DNA from: Syntrophus gentianae
Lineage (GTDB): Bacteria; Desulfobacterota; Syntrophia; Syntrophales; Syntrophaceae
NCBI RefSeq assembly: GCF_900109885.1
Contig: NZ_FOBS01000015.1
Location: forward strand, 1 to 64,000
Length of the DNA stretch: 64,000 nucleotides
Direction: 5' to 3'
The notes under the pieces were generated by a model. That model was given only the letters and a program-made list of their open reading frames with translations, did not search any database and was not told the origin of the DNA. The position numbers and the translations under genes are program-made. Shown here one piece after another: positions 54,109-62,757 of this stretch; the stretch's first letter is position 1; every line of letters starts with the position of its first letter.

Positions 54109-54489
54109 CTAATCCTTGCCTCGCTCGGCTTTTGTGCACCGCCGGATCAGCCAACCGTAGATCGCCCCGTTGATCAGGAGAACCGCGATGCCCAGGGCCG
54201 CTTGCAGTTCGGGTGTCAGCCGGTCCGGGTAGACAATGGGAACCAGGTAGTGTTCGATGAAGCTCTGGTGATAAGCGGTTTCCCCGCCCACCTGGCGAAG
54301 CTTCCATTCCAGGGTCGTCAGAGGGCAGAGCCAGCCCTGGAATTCGATCAGCGCCCCCCAGATCGCGGCAGGCAGGTGGAGAAACAGAATCCACCGCCGG
54401 CGGATGGCCAGCAGCCCGCCGAAAACGACAAACAGAATGAATCCGAAATGGATGGTCACCACTCCGTCAGCAAGGATTCGATAGATCAT
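54109..54489 (-). CDS. DUF2784 family membrane protein
   Basis: A 126-residue membrane protein with four hydrophobic segments. The diagnostic blocks of DUF2784 are all visible: ADGVVTIHFGFILFVVFGGL near residues 7-26, WILFLHLPAAIWGALIEFQG near 33-52 and CPLTTLEWKLR near 55-65. The function is unknown. It is 6 bases downstream of the aminotransferase gene, so they share a transcript, but the family occurs in many contexts. Confidence 0.88.
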   Translation of the reverse strand: MIYRILADGVVTIHFGFILFVVFGGLLAIRRRWILFLHLPAAIWGALIEFQGWLCPLTTLEWKLRQVGGETAYHQSFIEHYLVPIVYPDRLTPELQAALGIAVLLINGAIYGWLIRRCTKAERGKD

Positions 54490-54495
54490 CTTCCC

Positions 54496-55692
54496 TTAAA
54501 GACTGGTTTGAATGGCCCTTTCGAGGATGGCCAGCCCTTCTTCCATCTCCTCCCGACGGATGTTGAGGGCCGGGAATATCCGGATGATGTTGCCCTGGGT
54601 CAGCCGGACGAAAAGCCGTTGGGTGAGGCAGGCATCGCAGATTCGTGCAGCTGTTGCTTCGTTCCGAAATTCCAGGGCCAGCAGCAGACCCCGACCGCGG
54701 GCATCAACAATATCCTCCGGCCAGGTCTGCCGCCACTTTTCCATCCGGGTCAAGGCGAGGGCGCCCATCTCCAGGACATTGGCGGAGATGTTGGCGTCCA
54801 AAAGATGGGAAATGACGGCGGCGGCCACGGCGCAGCCCAGGGGATTGCCGCAGTAGGTGCCACCGTGATCGCCGTATTCGAGCCGGGCAGCGATTTCTTC
54901 CGTCAGGGCGAAGGCCCCGAAGGGAAATCCGCCGGCAATGCCTTTGGCCATTGTGAGGAAATCCACCTCCACCTTCAGCGGGTCGATGGCGAACATCGGG
55001 CCGGTGCGGCAGAAGCCCGTGGTGACTTCATCGACAATGAGCAGGGTCCCGTTGGTCCGGCACAGGCGACCCGCCTCTTCCAGGTAGGAATCCGGGGGAA
55101 GCCGAACTCCGGCTTCACTCTGGATGGGTTCCAGCAGGACCGCCGCCACCTGGTCGTCCAGAACCGCCTCCAGGGCGGCGATATCGCCATAGGGGACGAA
55201 CCGGGTACCGGGGAGGCCGGGACTGGATGGTTCCCGTCGGGAGGCCAGGGCCGTGGCCGCTGCCGTGCTGGCCAATCGCCCGTGGAATCCCGCCAGGGCG
55301 GAGACGATGTCCGGTCTTCCCGTTACCTTGCGCGCCAGTTTGAGGGCCGCATCATTGGATTCCGCCCCGCTGTTGGAAAAGAAGATCCGGGTCAGATTTT
55401 TCGGCAGGATCGAAGTCATCAGGGAGAGGAGCCGGGCGCGCACCGGGGAATAAGTGACCCCGGAATTGGGGCCCTGAAGAATTTTTGCGCTCTGTTCCAG
55501 GAGGGCCCGGGAAATGACCGGATGGGCATGACCCAGGCAGGTCACGCCCCAGCCTGCCGTGAAATCGAGATAACGGTTGCCCTCTTCGTCCCACACGGCA
55601 ACCCCTTCCCCCCGCTCGATGGAAAGGGGGATTTTTTTGTAAAAGACCGGCATATGCCGGTCTTCAATCTGCATGGTTTTTTCCGTGGTCAT
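54496..55692 (-). CDS. Class III aminotransferase (acetylornithine-aminotransferase-like)
   Basis: A 398-residue PLP enzyme of the ornithine/acetylornithine group. The PLP lysine is in FLTMAKGIAGGFPFGAF near residue 244, and the Asp binding the pyridine nitrogen is in LLIVDEVTTGFCRTG near 217-231. SNSGAESNDAALKLARK near 106-122 binds the PLP phosphate. The sequence resembles ArgD and 4-aminobutyrate aminotransferases, and no arginine genes are close, so I do not assign argD. Start ATG at 55692 has a GGAG 5 bases upstream. Confidence 0.88.
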   Translation of the reverse strand: MTTEKTMQIEDRHMPVFYKKIPLSIERGEGVAVWDEEGNRYLDFTAGWGVTCLGHAHPVISRALLEQSAKILQGPNSGVTYSPVRARLLSLMTSILPKNLTRIFFSNSGAESNDAALKLARKVTGRPDIVSALAGFHGRLASTAAATALASRREPSSPGLPGTRFVPYGDIAALEAVLDDQVAAVLLEPIQSEAGVRLPPDSYLEEAGRLCRTNGTLLIVDEVTTGFCRTGPMFAIDPLKVEVDFLTMAKGIAGGFPFGAFALTEEIAARLEYGDHGGTYCGNPLGCAVAAAVISHLLDANISANVLEMGALALTRMEKWRQTWPEDIVDARGRGLLLALEFRNEATAARICDACLTQRLFVRLTQGNIIRIFPALNIRREEMEEGLAILERAIQTSL

Positions 55693-55780
55693 GGAGGGCT
55701 CCTCATAATTTTTTATTCAATCATAAATGAATATCAATGTGAAAACGACATCTTTATTCTGCGAAATTACCGGGATAAAC

Positions 55781-55816
55781 AAAGAAAGCAGGGAAGGAAA
55801 TTACCCTGCTTTCTTT
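55781..55816 (-). terminator. Intrinsic terminator after the lipoprotein gene
   Basis: AAAGAAAGCAGGG at 55781-55793 pairs perfectly with CCCTGCTTTCTTT at 55804-55816, with a 10-base loop. On the minus strand it starts 34 bases after the lipoprotein stop and ends in CTTTCTTTGTTTA. It separates this gene from the aminotransferase. Confidence 0.88.
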
Positions 55817-55849
55817 ATCACATTGCGTCTTGTCCCCTTTTAGAGCAGC

Positions 55850-56608
55850 TCATGGGGCTGCCGTCAGGTTGGCCGGTGGTCCAACAGAGGCTGCTGCTGG
55901 TGGGCTGCTCAATTTGTTCCTGAGAGAGGGAATAGCCTCTTTCATCACCTCTTTGAAAAGACTATCGTACATGAAATCTGGCTGCATAGCATACATAATG
56001 GAAGTAACATTTTGATTTCTTTTGAATGACTGCTGCCAAAAGACTTCATTTGTTTTTGTATCAACCAGCTCAAGTTGTAGCTCTAAAGAGTTTTCGACAT
56101 AGCTTGCAGGAAAACCAATGAACCACAGCAATGGTCCATAAACAGACAAGCCGTAAGTGATTATTTTGCCATCGTAATTTGTCGAGATGATCTTTCCTTT
56201 CAATGTTAATTCGGCATCACTCGGACGGTGAGTAAAAAATACCTCCTTAAACATACTCGTATTATTCAGTTCTTCAGCTGCAGCTTTAGCAAAATCTTCA
56301 TTCGGCCTAAAGGTCCAAAGTCCGCTATTGATATGCATCTGAACACCCTCAGGGGTATTTAAATCCTGCCAGCCAAAGGGCATCAGGGGTATCAAATATA
56401 ATCCCACACAATTACTGTTTGAATTTTCTCTTTGGTCCGCAAAGGGTGGCACGGCAACGGATTTATTGAGAACAGGAGTGTCCTTGACATAGGGGTCCGC
56501 CTTATAGGTCCAGGCACGCTGGCTGGCACAACCGCTAAGTAAAAACAAAGCAACAATCATCGTGAAAAGCAAGCAACGAACTACGTCTCTTTTTTCGCAC
56601 TGCATCAT
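55850..56608 (-). CDS. Envelope lipoprotein, function unknown
   Basis: A 252-residue lipoprotein with lipobox LSGCASQRAW (Cys near residue 27). The mature protein has NKSVAVPPFADQRENSN, then a FAKAAAEELNNTSMFKEVFF segment and DAELTLKGKIISTNYDGKII. This order, an exported FxDxR-type strand, a helix and a xLxGxI strand, resembles CsgG/LptE-like periplasmic lipoproteins of the outer membrane, but I cannot name the family. A Pro/Ala-rich tail closes the protein. It is single on its transcript, ended by the terminator at 55781-55816. Confidence 0.8.
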   Translation of the reverse strand: MMQCEKRDVVRCLLFTMIVALFLLSGCASQRAWTYKADPYVKDTPVLNKSVAVPPFADQRENSNSNCVGLYLIPLMPFGWQDLNTPEGVQMHINSGLWTFRPNEDFAKAAAEELNNTSMFKEVFFTHRPSDAELTLKGKIISTNYDGKIITYGLSVYGPLLWFIGFPASYVENSLELQLELVDTKTNEVFWQQSFKRNQNVTSIMYAMQPDFMYDSLFKEVMKEAIPSLRNKLSSPPAAASVGPPANLTAAP

Positions 56609-56847
56609 TGAACTACCCCTTTCTGTAAAAGATTATTGCATATTGAAAATGCAAAAGGGCATATACCACAACTGTCAGAGATTAGAAAGGAGCCGGTTAT
56701 AGGTGATGACATGAGAAAAGTGTAAGCCCTCTGTCAACGGAAAATCATCAGTAATCCCCGTCAGGCAAGGCGTTTCGCACATGGATTTTTGAAATCTTTC
56801 GTGATAGCGTCACGACATTTTAGTGGAAGGAGAAAAGGCAGACCCCT

Positions 56848-59800
56848 TTGCGAAAGATTTCCCGGTTTCTGAAACGATACCCCGTCCGCTGGCCGCTGCT
56901 GTTTCTGGTGGTTGCCCTTCTCCTGGGCGTTCTTGTCTATGAAACCTTCTTCCTGAAGGTAGAAACGGACATTCTGAAATCGCTTCCCACCCACGACCCC
57001 GTTCTTGCGGATGCCCGGGCGGTGATCCGCCATCTGCCCTTTCAGGATCGCGTGGTGATCGACGTCACCTCTTCCGGGGAGAATCGCGAAGTTCTCGTTG
57101 AAGGCGCAGCCTTTATAGAAAAACGGCTCAAGGAAAGCGGTCTCTTCAAGGAGGTGGGGCTGGGGCCGATGTCGTCCCTGTTCCCCGAACTCTCCGGTTA
57201 TGTGGTGGATTCCCTTCCCGTCCTATTTGACCAAGAGACCCTGCGGAAAGAGGTCCTGCCCCTGTTGGAACCAGGCCGGATTCGGGAAACCCTGACGGAA
57301 AGCATGGAACGGCTTCAAGGGCTGGAGGGAATCGGACAGGCCGTGCTGATCGCCCGGGATCCCCTGGGCCTCCGGAATCTCATCCTGGCGAAACTGGCCC
57401 ATCTCGCCCCATCGACAAAGGCGGACCTCTATCATGGCCAGTTGATCGCCCCCGATGGGCGGCATGTGCTCCTGCTCGCCCAACTGGCCGGGTCGGCAAC
57501 CTCTACGGAGTTCACCCGCGCCATCCCGCCTCTTCTGGAGCGAATTCAGGGGGATCTCAATGCCCGCTTTGCCTCCTCGGGAACGGCCTTTACCCTGACG
57601 CCGGTCGGGGCATATCGCGCCGCCCTGGATAACGAATCCATCGCCAAAGGGGATACCCGGAAAGCCATCTGGCTCACGGTTTTCGGGATATCCCTGCTGC
57701 TTGTTCTGTCGTTTCCCCGACCATTGATCGGTCTTCTGGCCCTGGTGCCTTCAACGGTTGGGGCAGTTGGATCCCTGCTGGTCTGTTCCTTTTTCTTCGA
57801 TTCCCTGTCCCTGTTGGCGGTCGGGTTCGGGGGGGCCATCCTGGCTTTCACCGTCGATCTGGGGATCGCCTATCTCCTTTTTCTCGACCGTCCCTGTGAG
57901 ACTTACGGGAAAAGAGCCGCCCGGGAAGTCCGATCGGCGGAGATCCTGGCCGTGCTGACGACGGTCGGCGGATTTCTGCTCCTACTGCTCAGTGACTTTC
58001 AGATTCTGGCCCAGATTGGTCTCTTCTCCGCAGTGGGGGTGTTTATCGCCCTGCTGTTCGTTGCCTTCATTTTCCCCCGTCTTTTTCCCGTCATGCCGCC
58101 GGCTGGCAGGGGAGGTCACCCGGGACTGATCCGGGCAGTGGATGGGGCGGCCCTTTCCGGCGGCATGTGGAAGGCAGGCCTGGCCCTGATCTTTGCCGGG
58201 GCGATGGCTTTTCTGGCCCGGCCGGAATACCGGATCGATCTGCAGGCCATGAATTCCATGACCTCGGAAACCCATAAGGCGGAAAAGGCCGTCCAGGCGA
58301 CCTGGGGCGACATGTCCCGGAAGGTCTATCTCCTCCTGGAAGGGAAAACCGGGGAAGATCTCCAGAAACAAAGCGACCGTCTGTCCGATGTGCTGGCGGA
58401 AGAGGTGAGGGCGGGACGCCTGTCTTCCGCATTTCTGCCGTCGACCCTCTTCCCCGGGGAGATCTTGAGAAGCCGGAACCTTGAAGCCTGGCGGACTTTC
58501 TGGAGCCGGGAGCGCGTTGACGCCCTTCGTGCCGAACTGGGCCGGGCAGGGCAGGAACTGGGCTTTGCCTCCGATGCCTTCGCGCCCTTTCTGAAGCGGC
58601 TGAACGAAGCGCCCGCCGGACCGGGACCGATTCCGGACAAATATTACCCTCTCCTGGGGTTCGTCCCGGTTTCGGAAAATGGAAGTCGGTGGGTGCAGGT
58701 TTCCCCGGCGACACCGGGCCCCGGCTATGATGCAGCGTTCTTGGCAGAACAGTGCCGGAAAGCGGCAAATGTCCGGATCTTCGATGCGGGCCTTTTCAAT
58801 GACCGGCTGGGTGCGATTTTGGCCTCGCTCTTTCAGGAAATCGCCTGGATTGCCGGCATCGGCATCGTCCTCGTCGTTTTCTTCTTCTTTCTGGACTGGC
58901 GGCTTTCGCTGATGGTCCTCGCGCCGGTGGCCTTTGCCCTGGTCAGCACACTGGGAACGCTGAAGCTGATCGGTCATCCCCTGGACATCCCCGGGATCAT
59001 GCTGTGGGTCGTCATCCTGGGGATGGGGATTGATTACGGCATTTATTATGTCTGCTCCTATCAGCGTTACCGCGATGAACGCCATCCCTTCATGAGCCTC
59101 ATCCGCCTGGCGATTTTCCTCTCCGCGGCGACGACCCTGGTGGGGTTCGGGGTCCTGGCCCTGGCCGATCATGTCGTTCTCAAAAGCATCGGGCTGGTTT
59201 CCCTTCTGGGGATCGGCTATTCCCTGATCGGCACCTTTACGATCCTGCCTCCCCTGACCCGGCGGTTCATCGTTCCGCCCCGCCGTGATCGGGAAACCGT
59301 GGCGGCGGGATCGCGGCGTCACCTGCAGCGGACCGTCCGGCGATATCGCTTTCTGGAGACCTATGCCCGCATGTTCGCCCGGTTCAAGATCCTCTGCGAT
59401 CCCATGTTCCCCCGGCTGGCCGGTCTGGTCTCCTCCCCGGAGCGGATTGTGGATATCGGAACGGGTTACGGCGTCCCCGCAGCCTGGCTGCTGGAGCTCT
59501 ATCCCGAGGCGAGGGTCTACGGCCTCGACCCGGATGAAGAGCGGGTACGCGTCGCTTCCTGGGCCATCGGCGACCGGGGGACTGCGGAAACCGGCCGCGC
59601 CCCGGATCTTCCCCATCTTCCGGAACCGCCGGATACGGCGCTGATGCTGGACATGATCCACCTCCTTTCCGATGGGGATCTCAAGCTCACCCTCCAGCGG
59701 CTCTTTGCGTCCCTCAAGCCTGGTGGACGGCTGATTGTCCGCGTGACGGTCCCCTCGGAAAAGGCCCCGCCCTGGGAAAGGATGATCGAAGACCGCATCC

Positions 59801-59952
59801 GCCTGCGCTTTCAAGGCCTCAAACCCTGGTATCGATCTATTGAAGAGATGAGAAGGCATCTGGCGGAGGCCGGCTTTGCCGTCCTGCTTCAGGAACCCAC
59901 GGCGCCGGGGCGGGAGGGGATCTGGTTTGTCGCCGAAAAGGAATCCGGATGA
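56848..59952 (+). CDS. MMPL/RND-type exporter fused to a C-terminal SAM methyltransferase
   Basis: A 1034-residue fusion. Residues 1 to about 815 are an RND exporter of the MMPL type in two halves. Each half has a long periplasmic domain after the first helix, and then clusters of about five helices; GGAILAFTVDLGIAYLLFLD and GMGIDYGIYYVCSYQRYRDE are the paired conserved transmembrane motifs. Residues from about 845 form a class I methyltransferase: motif I RIVDIGTGYGVPAAWLLELY, then YGLDPDEERV and LKPGGRLIVRVT. MMPL exporters of this kind move lipids or polyene-like products. The fused methyltransferase suggests modification of the cargo during export. Start is TTG at 56848. It overlaps the acyltransferase gene by 4 bases. 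Confidence 0.88.
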   Translation: MRKISRFLKRYPVRWPLLFLVVALLLGVLVYETFFLKVETDILKSLPTHDPVLADARAVIRHLPFQDRVVIDVTSSGENREVLVEGAAFIEKRLKESGLFKEVGLGPMSSLFPELSGYVVDSLPVLFDQETLRKEVLPLLEPGRIRETLTESMERLQGLEGIGQAVLIARDPLGLRNLILAKLAHLAPSTKADLYHGQLIAPDGRHVLLLAQLAGSATSTEFTRAIPPLLERIQGDLNARFASSGTAFTLTPVGAYRAALDNESIAKGDTRKAIWLTVFGISLLLVLSFPRPLIGLLALVPSTVGAVGSLLVCSFFFDSLSLLAVGFGGAILAFTVDLGIAYLLFLDRPCETYGKRAAREVRSAEILAVLTTVGGFLLLLLSDFQILAQIGLFSAVGVFIALLFVAFIFPRLFPVMPPAGRGGHPGLIRAVDGAALSGGMWKAGLALIFAGAMAFLARPEYRIDLQAMNSMTSETHKAEKAVQATWGDMSRKVYLLLEGKTGEDLQKQSDRLSDVLAEEVRAGRLSSAFLPSTLFPGEILRSRNLEAWRTFWSRERVDALRAELGRAGQELGFASDAFAPFLKRLNEAPAGPGPIPDKYYPLLGFVPVSENGSRWVQVSPATPGPGYDAAFLAEQCRKAANVRIFDAGLFNDRLGAILASLFQEIAWIAGIGIVLVVFFFFLDWRLSLMVLAPVAFALVSTLGTLKLIGHPLDIPGIMLWVVILGMGIDYGIYYVCSYQRYRDERHPFMSLIRLAIFLSAATTLVGFGVLALADHVVLKSIGLVSLLGIGYSLIGTFTILPPLTRRFIVPPRRDRETVAAGSRRHLQRTVRRYRFLETYARMFARFKILCDPMFPRLAGLVSSPERIVDIGTGYGVPAAWLLELYPEARVYGLDPDEERVRVASWAIGDRGTAETGRAPDLPHLPEPPDTALMLDMIHLLSDGDLKLTLQRLFASLKPGGRLIVRVTVPSEKAPPWERMIEDRIRLRFQGLKPWYRSIEEMRRHLAEAGFAVLLQEPTAPGREGIWFVAEKESG

Positions 59953-60836
59953 AGACACTCTTCTATCGCATGCTGATTTTCCTGTCCCGAGGCATGGGAC
60001 TGTGGTTCTTCCGCTTCTTCTCCTGGTGGGTCGCCACGGGATTCTTCCTCTTCTCGCCCGGCCGGGTGGCGGTCAGTGTCCGCTTCTACCGCGCCCTCTG
60101 TCCTGACCGGGGGAAATTTTCCGCGTTGAAACAGGCCTGGCGGCAATATCATTCCTTTACCTCGGTCTTCCTCGACCGGATTCTTCTAATGGAGGAAGGG
60201 CGGCTGACCCATACCAGCGAAGGCCTGGAGTTCCTGAACGAAGCGATGGAGAGAAAGACCGGGGGGATTCTCCTCATGTCCCATTTCGGGAACTGGGAAG
60301 TGGCCGCCCGCCTGCTGCACCGCAAGGGAATGAGACTGCTTCTCTATCTGGGGAAAAAGCACAAGGAGCAGATTGAGTCCGCTCAGAAGAAAAGCCTTGA
60401 AGAGCAGGGAGTCCGGGTCGTTGCGGTGGATGAGGAGGGCGGCTCCCCTCTGGATATCGTGGAAGGAATCAGATTTTTGAAAGAGGGAGGGCTGGTGTCG
60501 CTGACGGGAGACCGCCTCTGGGGGAGGGAGCAGAGGACCGTATCCGTATCCTTTCTAGGACATGAGGCTGTACTTCCCGAAGCGCCCTATCTGCTGGCGC
60601 TGCTGTCCGGCGCACCCCTGTTCATCTTTCTGGCTTTCCGAATCGGGGAAGGGCGATATGCCTTTTTCCTTTCCCCTCCGATTTACGTGAAAGCAACAAG
60701 CCGCCGGGAGCGGGAGCCGGCGATCCGTGAAGCGGCGCAAGCCTACGCCCGGCTGCTGGAAGCGGCCGTCCGGCGGCATCCACAGGAATGGTATCACTTT
60801 GAACCTTTCCTGGGAACGAGACTCAGTGACGGGTAG
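59949..60836 (+). CDS. LpxL/HtrB-like lysophospholipid acyltransferase
   Basis: A 295-residue membrane-associated acyltransferase. The family motif H-x4-D/E is in LMSHFGNWEVAARLL near residues 100-114, and a second block is GGLVSLTGDRLWGREQRTVS. It resembles late acyltransferases of lipid A synthesis and LPLAT proteins of aryl-polyene-type clusters. A hydrophobic N-terminal anchor (GMGLWFFRFFSWWVATGFFL) holds it at the inner membrane. The overlap with the MMPL-methyltransferase gene (ATGA) implies that it makes the lipid or acylated product moved by the exporter, which is inference. Confidence 0.85.
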   Translation: MKTLFYRMLIFLSRGMGLWFFRFFSWWVATGFFLFSPGRVAVSVRFYRALCPDRGKFSALKQAWRQYHSFTSVFLDRILLMEEGRLTHTSEGLEFLNEAMERKTGGILLMSHFGNWEVAARLLHRKGMRLLLYLGKKHKEQIESAQKKSLEEQGVRVVAVDEEGGSPLDIVEGIRFLKEGGLVSLTGDRLWGREQRTVSVSFLGHEAVLPEAPYLLALLSGAPLFIFLAFRIGEGRYAFFLSPPIYVKATSRREREPAIREAAQAYARLLEAAVRRHPQEWYHFEPFLGTRLSDG

Positions 60837-60840
60837 GTTA

Positions 60841-60964
60841 TTCCGATTCCAGATCAAAACGCTAGCTTCGTTGTCTGCGTTATCGGCTCCTCGACGTACG
60901 TCTGTGTACGCCTGCGTCGCCTCTGCCTTGCCGCCTTGCTATCATCTTTGATCTGGAATCGGAA
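60841..60964. repeat. Dispersed palindromic repeat, copy B (intact ends)
   Basis: A 124-base element with perfect 18-base terminal inverted repeats: TTCCGATTCCAGATCAAA at 60841-60858 and its exact complement at 60947-60964. The interior has several GTACG and GCGTC/GACGC-type short inversions. It fits exactly between two convergent genes, starting 4 bases after one stop and ending just before the other. Copy A is at 19451-19570. The structure is like a small non-autonomous (MITE-type) or REP-like element. Confidence 0.85.
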
Positions 60965-61666
60965 TTATTTGTAGTTCCGTTCTCCGAAGATCCCCCGGCC
61001 GATGCGGACGATTGTGGACCCCTCTTCAATGGCGACTTCATAATCATCCGTCATGCCCATGGAAAGCTCCTTCATGGCAACCCGGTCGATCCCTTCTGCT
61101 GCAATCCGATCCCGCAAGGTCCGCAGGGCAGCGAAGAAGGGCCGGGCGTCTTCGGGATTGTCGAACCAGGGCGGCATGGTCATCAAACCCATAATGGCGA
61201 GATTTTCCAGAGGGGTGATTTTGCGGATCAGGTCGATCGTCTCCTCGGGGGGAACGCCGCTTTTCGTCAGTTCTCCGCCGCTGTTGACTTCGATCAGGAT
61301 CGGCAGCACACGGCCGGCCGCCTTGGCGCGGCGGTCCAGTTCCACCGCCAGTTCGAGACGGTCCACGGATTCGACCATGTCGAAGAGTCGAATGGCGTAT
61401 TTGGCCTTGTTGGTCTGGAGATGGCCGATCATGTGCCACTGCGGCGGATGGCCGATGGATTCGACCTTGAGCCTGCTCTCCTGGATGTAGTTTTCTCCGC
61501 AGAGGTCAATCCCGGCTTCAAGGGCCTGCCGGATGCGGCCTTCCTCCACCGTTTTGGTGACGGCCATCAGGCGGATTTCCGAAAGCGGACGGCCGGAGCG
61601 GGCCGCCGCCGCGGCGATGCGCTCTCGGATGGACTGGATCTTGCTCTTTATCTCTTCATCGGCCAT
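60965..61666 (-). CDS. YggS/PROSC-family PLP homeostasis protein
   Basis: A 233-residue TIM-barrel PLP-binding protein of the YggS family, which buffers pyridoxal phosphate and affects amino-acid pools rather than catalysing a known reaction. PLP lysine is in IRLMAVTKTVE near residue 36, and the phosphate site is in STIVRIGRGIFGER at the C-terminus. HMIGHLQTNKAKY and MGLMTMPP are also diagnostic. The start at 61666 has AGGAG 7 bases upstream and overlaps maf by 11 bases. Confidence 0.94.
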   Translation of the reverse strand: MADEEIKSKIQSIRERIAAAAARSGRPLSEIRLMAVTKTVEEGRIRQALEAGIDLCGENYIQESRLKVESIGHPPQWHMIGHLQTNKAKYAIRLFDMVESVDRLELAVELDRRAKAAGRVLPILIEVNSGGELTKSGVPPEETIDLIRKITPLENLAIMGLMTMPPWFDNPEDARPFFAALRTLRDRIAAEGIDRVAMKELSMGMTDDYEVAIEEGSTIVRIGRGIFGERNYK

Positions 61667-62267
61667 GAGAATCTCCTGAAAAGGTGAGGGTTCCAAGGTC
61701 CTTCAAGGTCTCCACGACTTCACTGAGGGGCAGGCCCATGACATTGGTGTAAGAGCCCCGGATCTCCCGGATGAAAAAGGCCCCCATGCCCTGAACGGCA
61801 TAGCCGCCGGCCTTGTCATAGGGCTCCTCGGAGCTGACATACCATAAAATTTCATCTTCGGGAATTTCCTTGAAGAGGACGGAGGCTTGCACGACCTGGG
61901 AAATCCGCAGGTCCCTTTGCTTTGAAACCAGCGAAAAGCCGGTGTAAACGGTGTGCTCCCGGCCGCTCAACGTTTCCAGCATTTCCCGCGCTTCTTCCTG
62001 CGTTTTCGGCTTGCCCAGCACCCGGCCGTCAATCACCACGACGGTATCCGCCCCGAGCACCAGGGCCTCGGGGAAGAGATCGGCGATGCAATCGGCCTTT
62101 TCCCGGGAGAGGCGCAGAACGTGATCCGGCGGGGCTTCCCCTTCTATCTGGGTTTCATCCATATGGCTGGGAACGACTTCAAAGGCAAGACCCAGGAGTC
62201 GGAGGAGTTCGGCCCGCCGCGGCGATGCGGAGGCCAGGATCAGTTTTTGCGTCAGGCGAATACACAT
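61656..62267 (-). CDS. maf: Maf-family nucleoside-triphosphate pyrophosphatase
   Basis: A 203-residue cytosolic house-cleaning enzyme that hydrolyses non-canonical or modified NTPs to NMPs. Conserved blocks: LILASASPRRAELLRLLG near residues 9-26, LGADTVVVIDGRVLGKPKT, HTVYTGF and the C-terminal YDKAGGYAVQGMGAFFI. The ATG at 62267 gives the usual start MCIRLTQKLILASASPRR; the open frame extends further upstream without a conserved sequence. No clear ribosome site is visible. Confidence 0.94.
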   Translation of the reverse strand: MCIRLTQKLILASASPRRAELLRLLGLAFEVVPSHMDETQIEGEAPPDHVLRLSREKADCIADLFPEALVLGADTVVVIDGRVLGKPKTQEEAREMLETLSGREHTVYTGFSLVSKQRDLRISQVVQASVLFKEIPEDEILWYVSSEEPYDKAGGYAVQGMGAFFIREIRGSYTNVMGLPLSEVVETLKDLGTLTFSGDSHGR

Positions 62268-62411
62268 GAAAAAAGCGGCTTCCTTTCCAAGTTCGATCTG
62301 GAAGCTTATAAGAAATCGGAGAGGGGATGTCAAGCCGGCCGCTGGAAGATTCCGGAAATCTTTGCTAGGCTGGCGCAATAAATCGGCAACTGAATCCAGG
62401 AAAGGTGAAGA

Positions 62412-62735
62412 ATGAAGAAAAATTTGACATTACGGCGTATTTTGTTGCTCGCAACCGGGCTGATTTCAGCCGGGCTGGTTTTGACCGCCCCGCTTCCGGC
62501 GAATGCCGATTACCGGGTTGTCCGGTTGAACATCCCCGGCTGCATGTCCTGAGGCGGCTACAAGAGGGTAGGTTCTATCCTCAGGTCCGTCAAGGGGGTC
62601 ACTTCCGTGGAACGGTATGGCGATCAGGAAGTGACCGTGGCTTATGACGATGACAGGGCCAGTCTGCAGCAAATGATGGAACTCCTGAAACAGGGGAAAT
62701 ATCCCGTCAGCGGCAAGCCGGTTATTGTTGAATAA
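62412..62735 (+). CDS. Exported HMA-domain selenoprotein (CXXU metal-binding motif)
   Basis: Read through TGA at 62550-62552, the frame gives 107 residues ending at TAA 62733-62735. Residues 1-32 are a signal peptide (LLLATGLISAGLVLTAPLPA, cleavage after ANA). The rest is one heavy-metal-associated domain with the MerP/CopZ order of strands: YRVVRLNIPGCMS-U-GGYKR, then SILRSVKGVTSVERYGDQEV. The second cysteine of the usual CXXC metal motif is Sec (C44, U47). A ribosome site AAAGGTGA lies just before the ATG. After the TGA, 39 bases fold as a classical bacterial SECIS. Both sides of the TGA keep domain-level homology, which excludes chance. Ordinary gene calling misses this gene because the pieces are short. 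Confidence 0.9.
62553..62591 (+). promoter_or_regulatory. Bacterial SECIS element of the HMA selenoprotein gene
   Basis: Immediately after the UGA, GGCGG (62553-62557) pairs with CCGTC (62587-62591), and GAGGGTA (62564-62570) pairs with TATCCTC (62576-62582). The apical loop is GGTTC, beginning 19 bases after the UGA. Size, two-stem shape and a GGU-containing loop closely match the fdhF SECIS of E. coli that SelB binds. Confidence 0.88.
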
Positions 62736-62757
62736 CAGAACCTTGCGTTGGAAACGG

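Noticed and set aside
57982-59958. Long minus-strand frame antisense to the MMPL-methyltransferase gene
   Set aside because: A Gly/Arg/Pro/Gln-rich translation without any recognisable motif; it is the shadow of a high-GC gene on the other strand.
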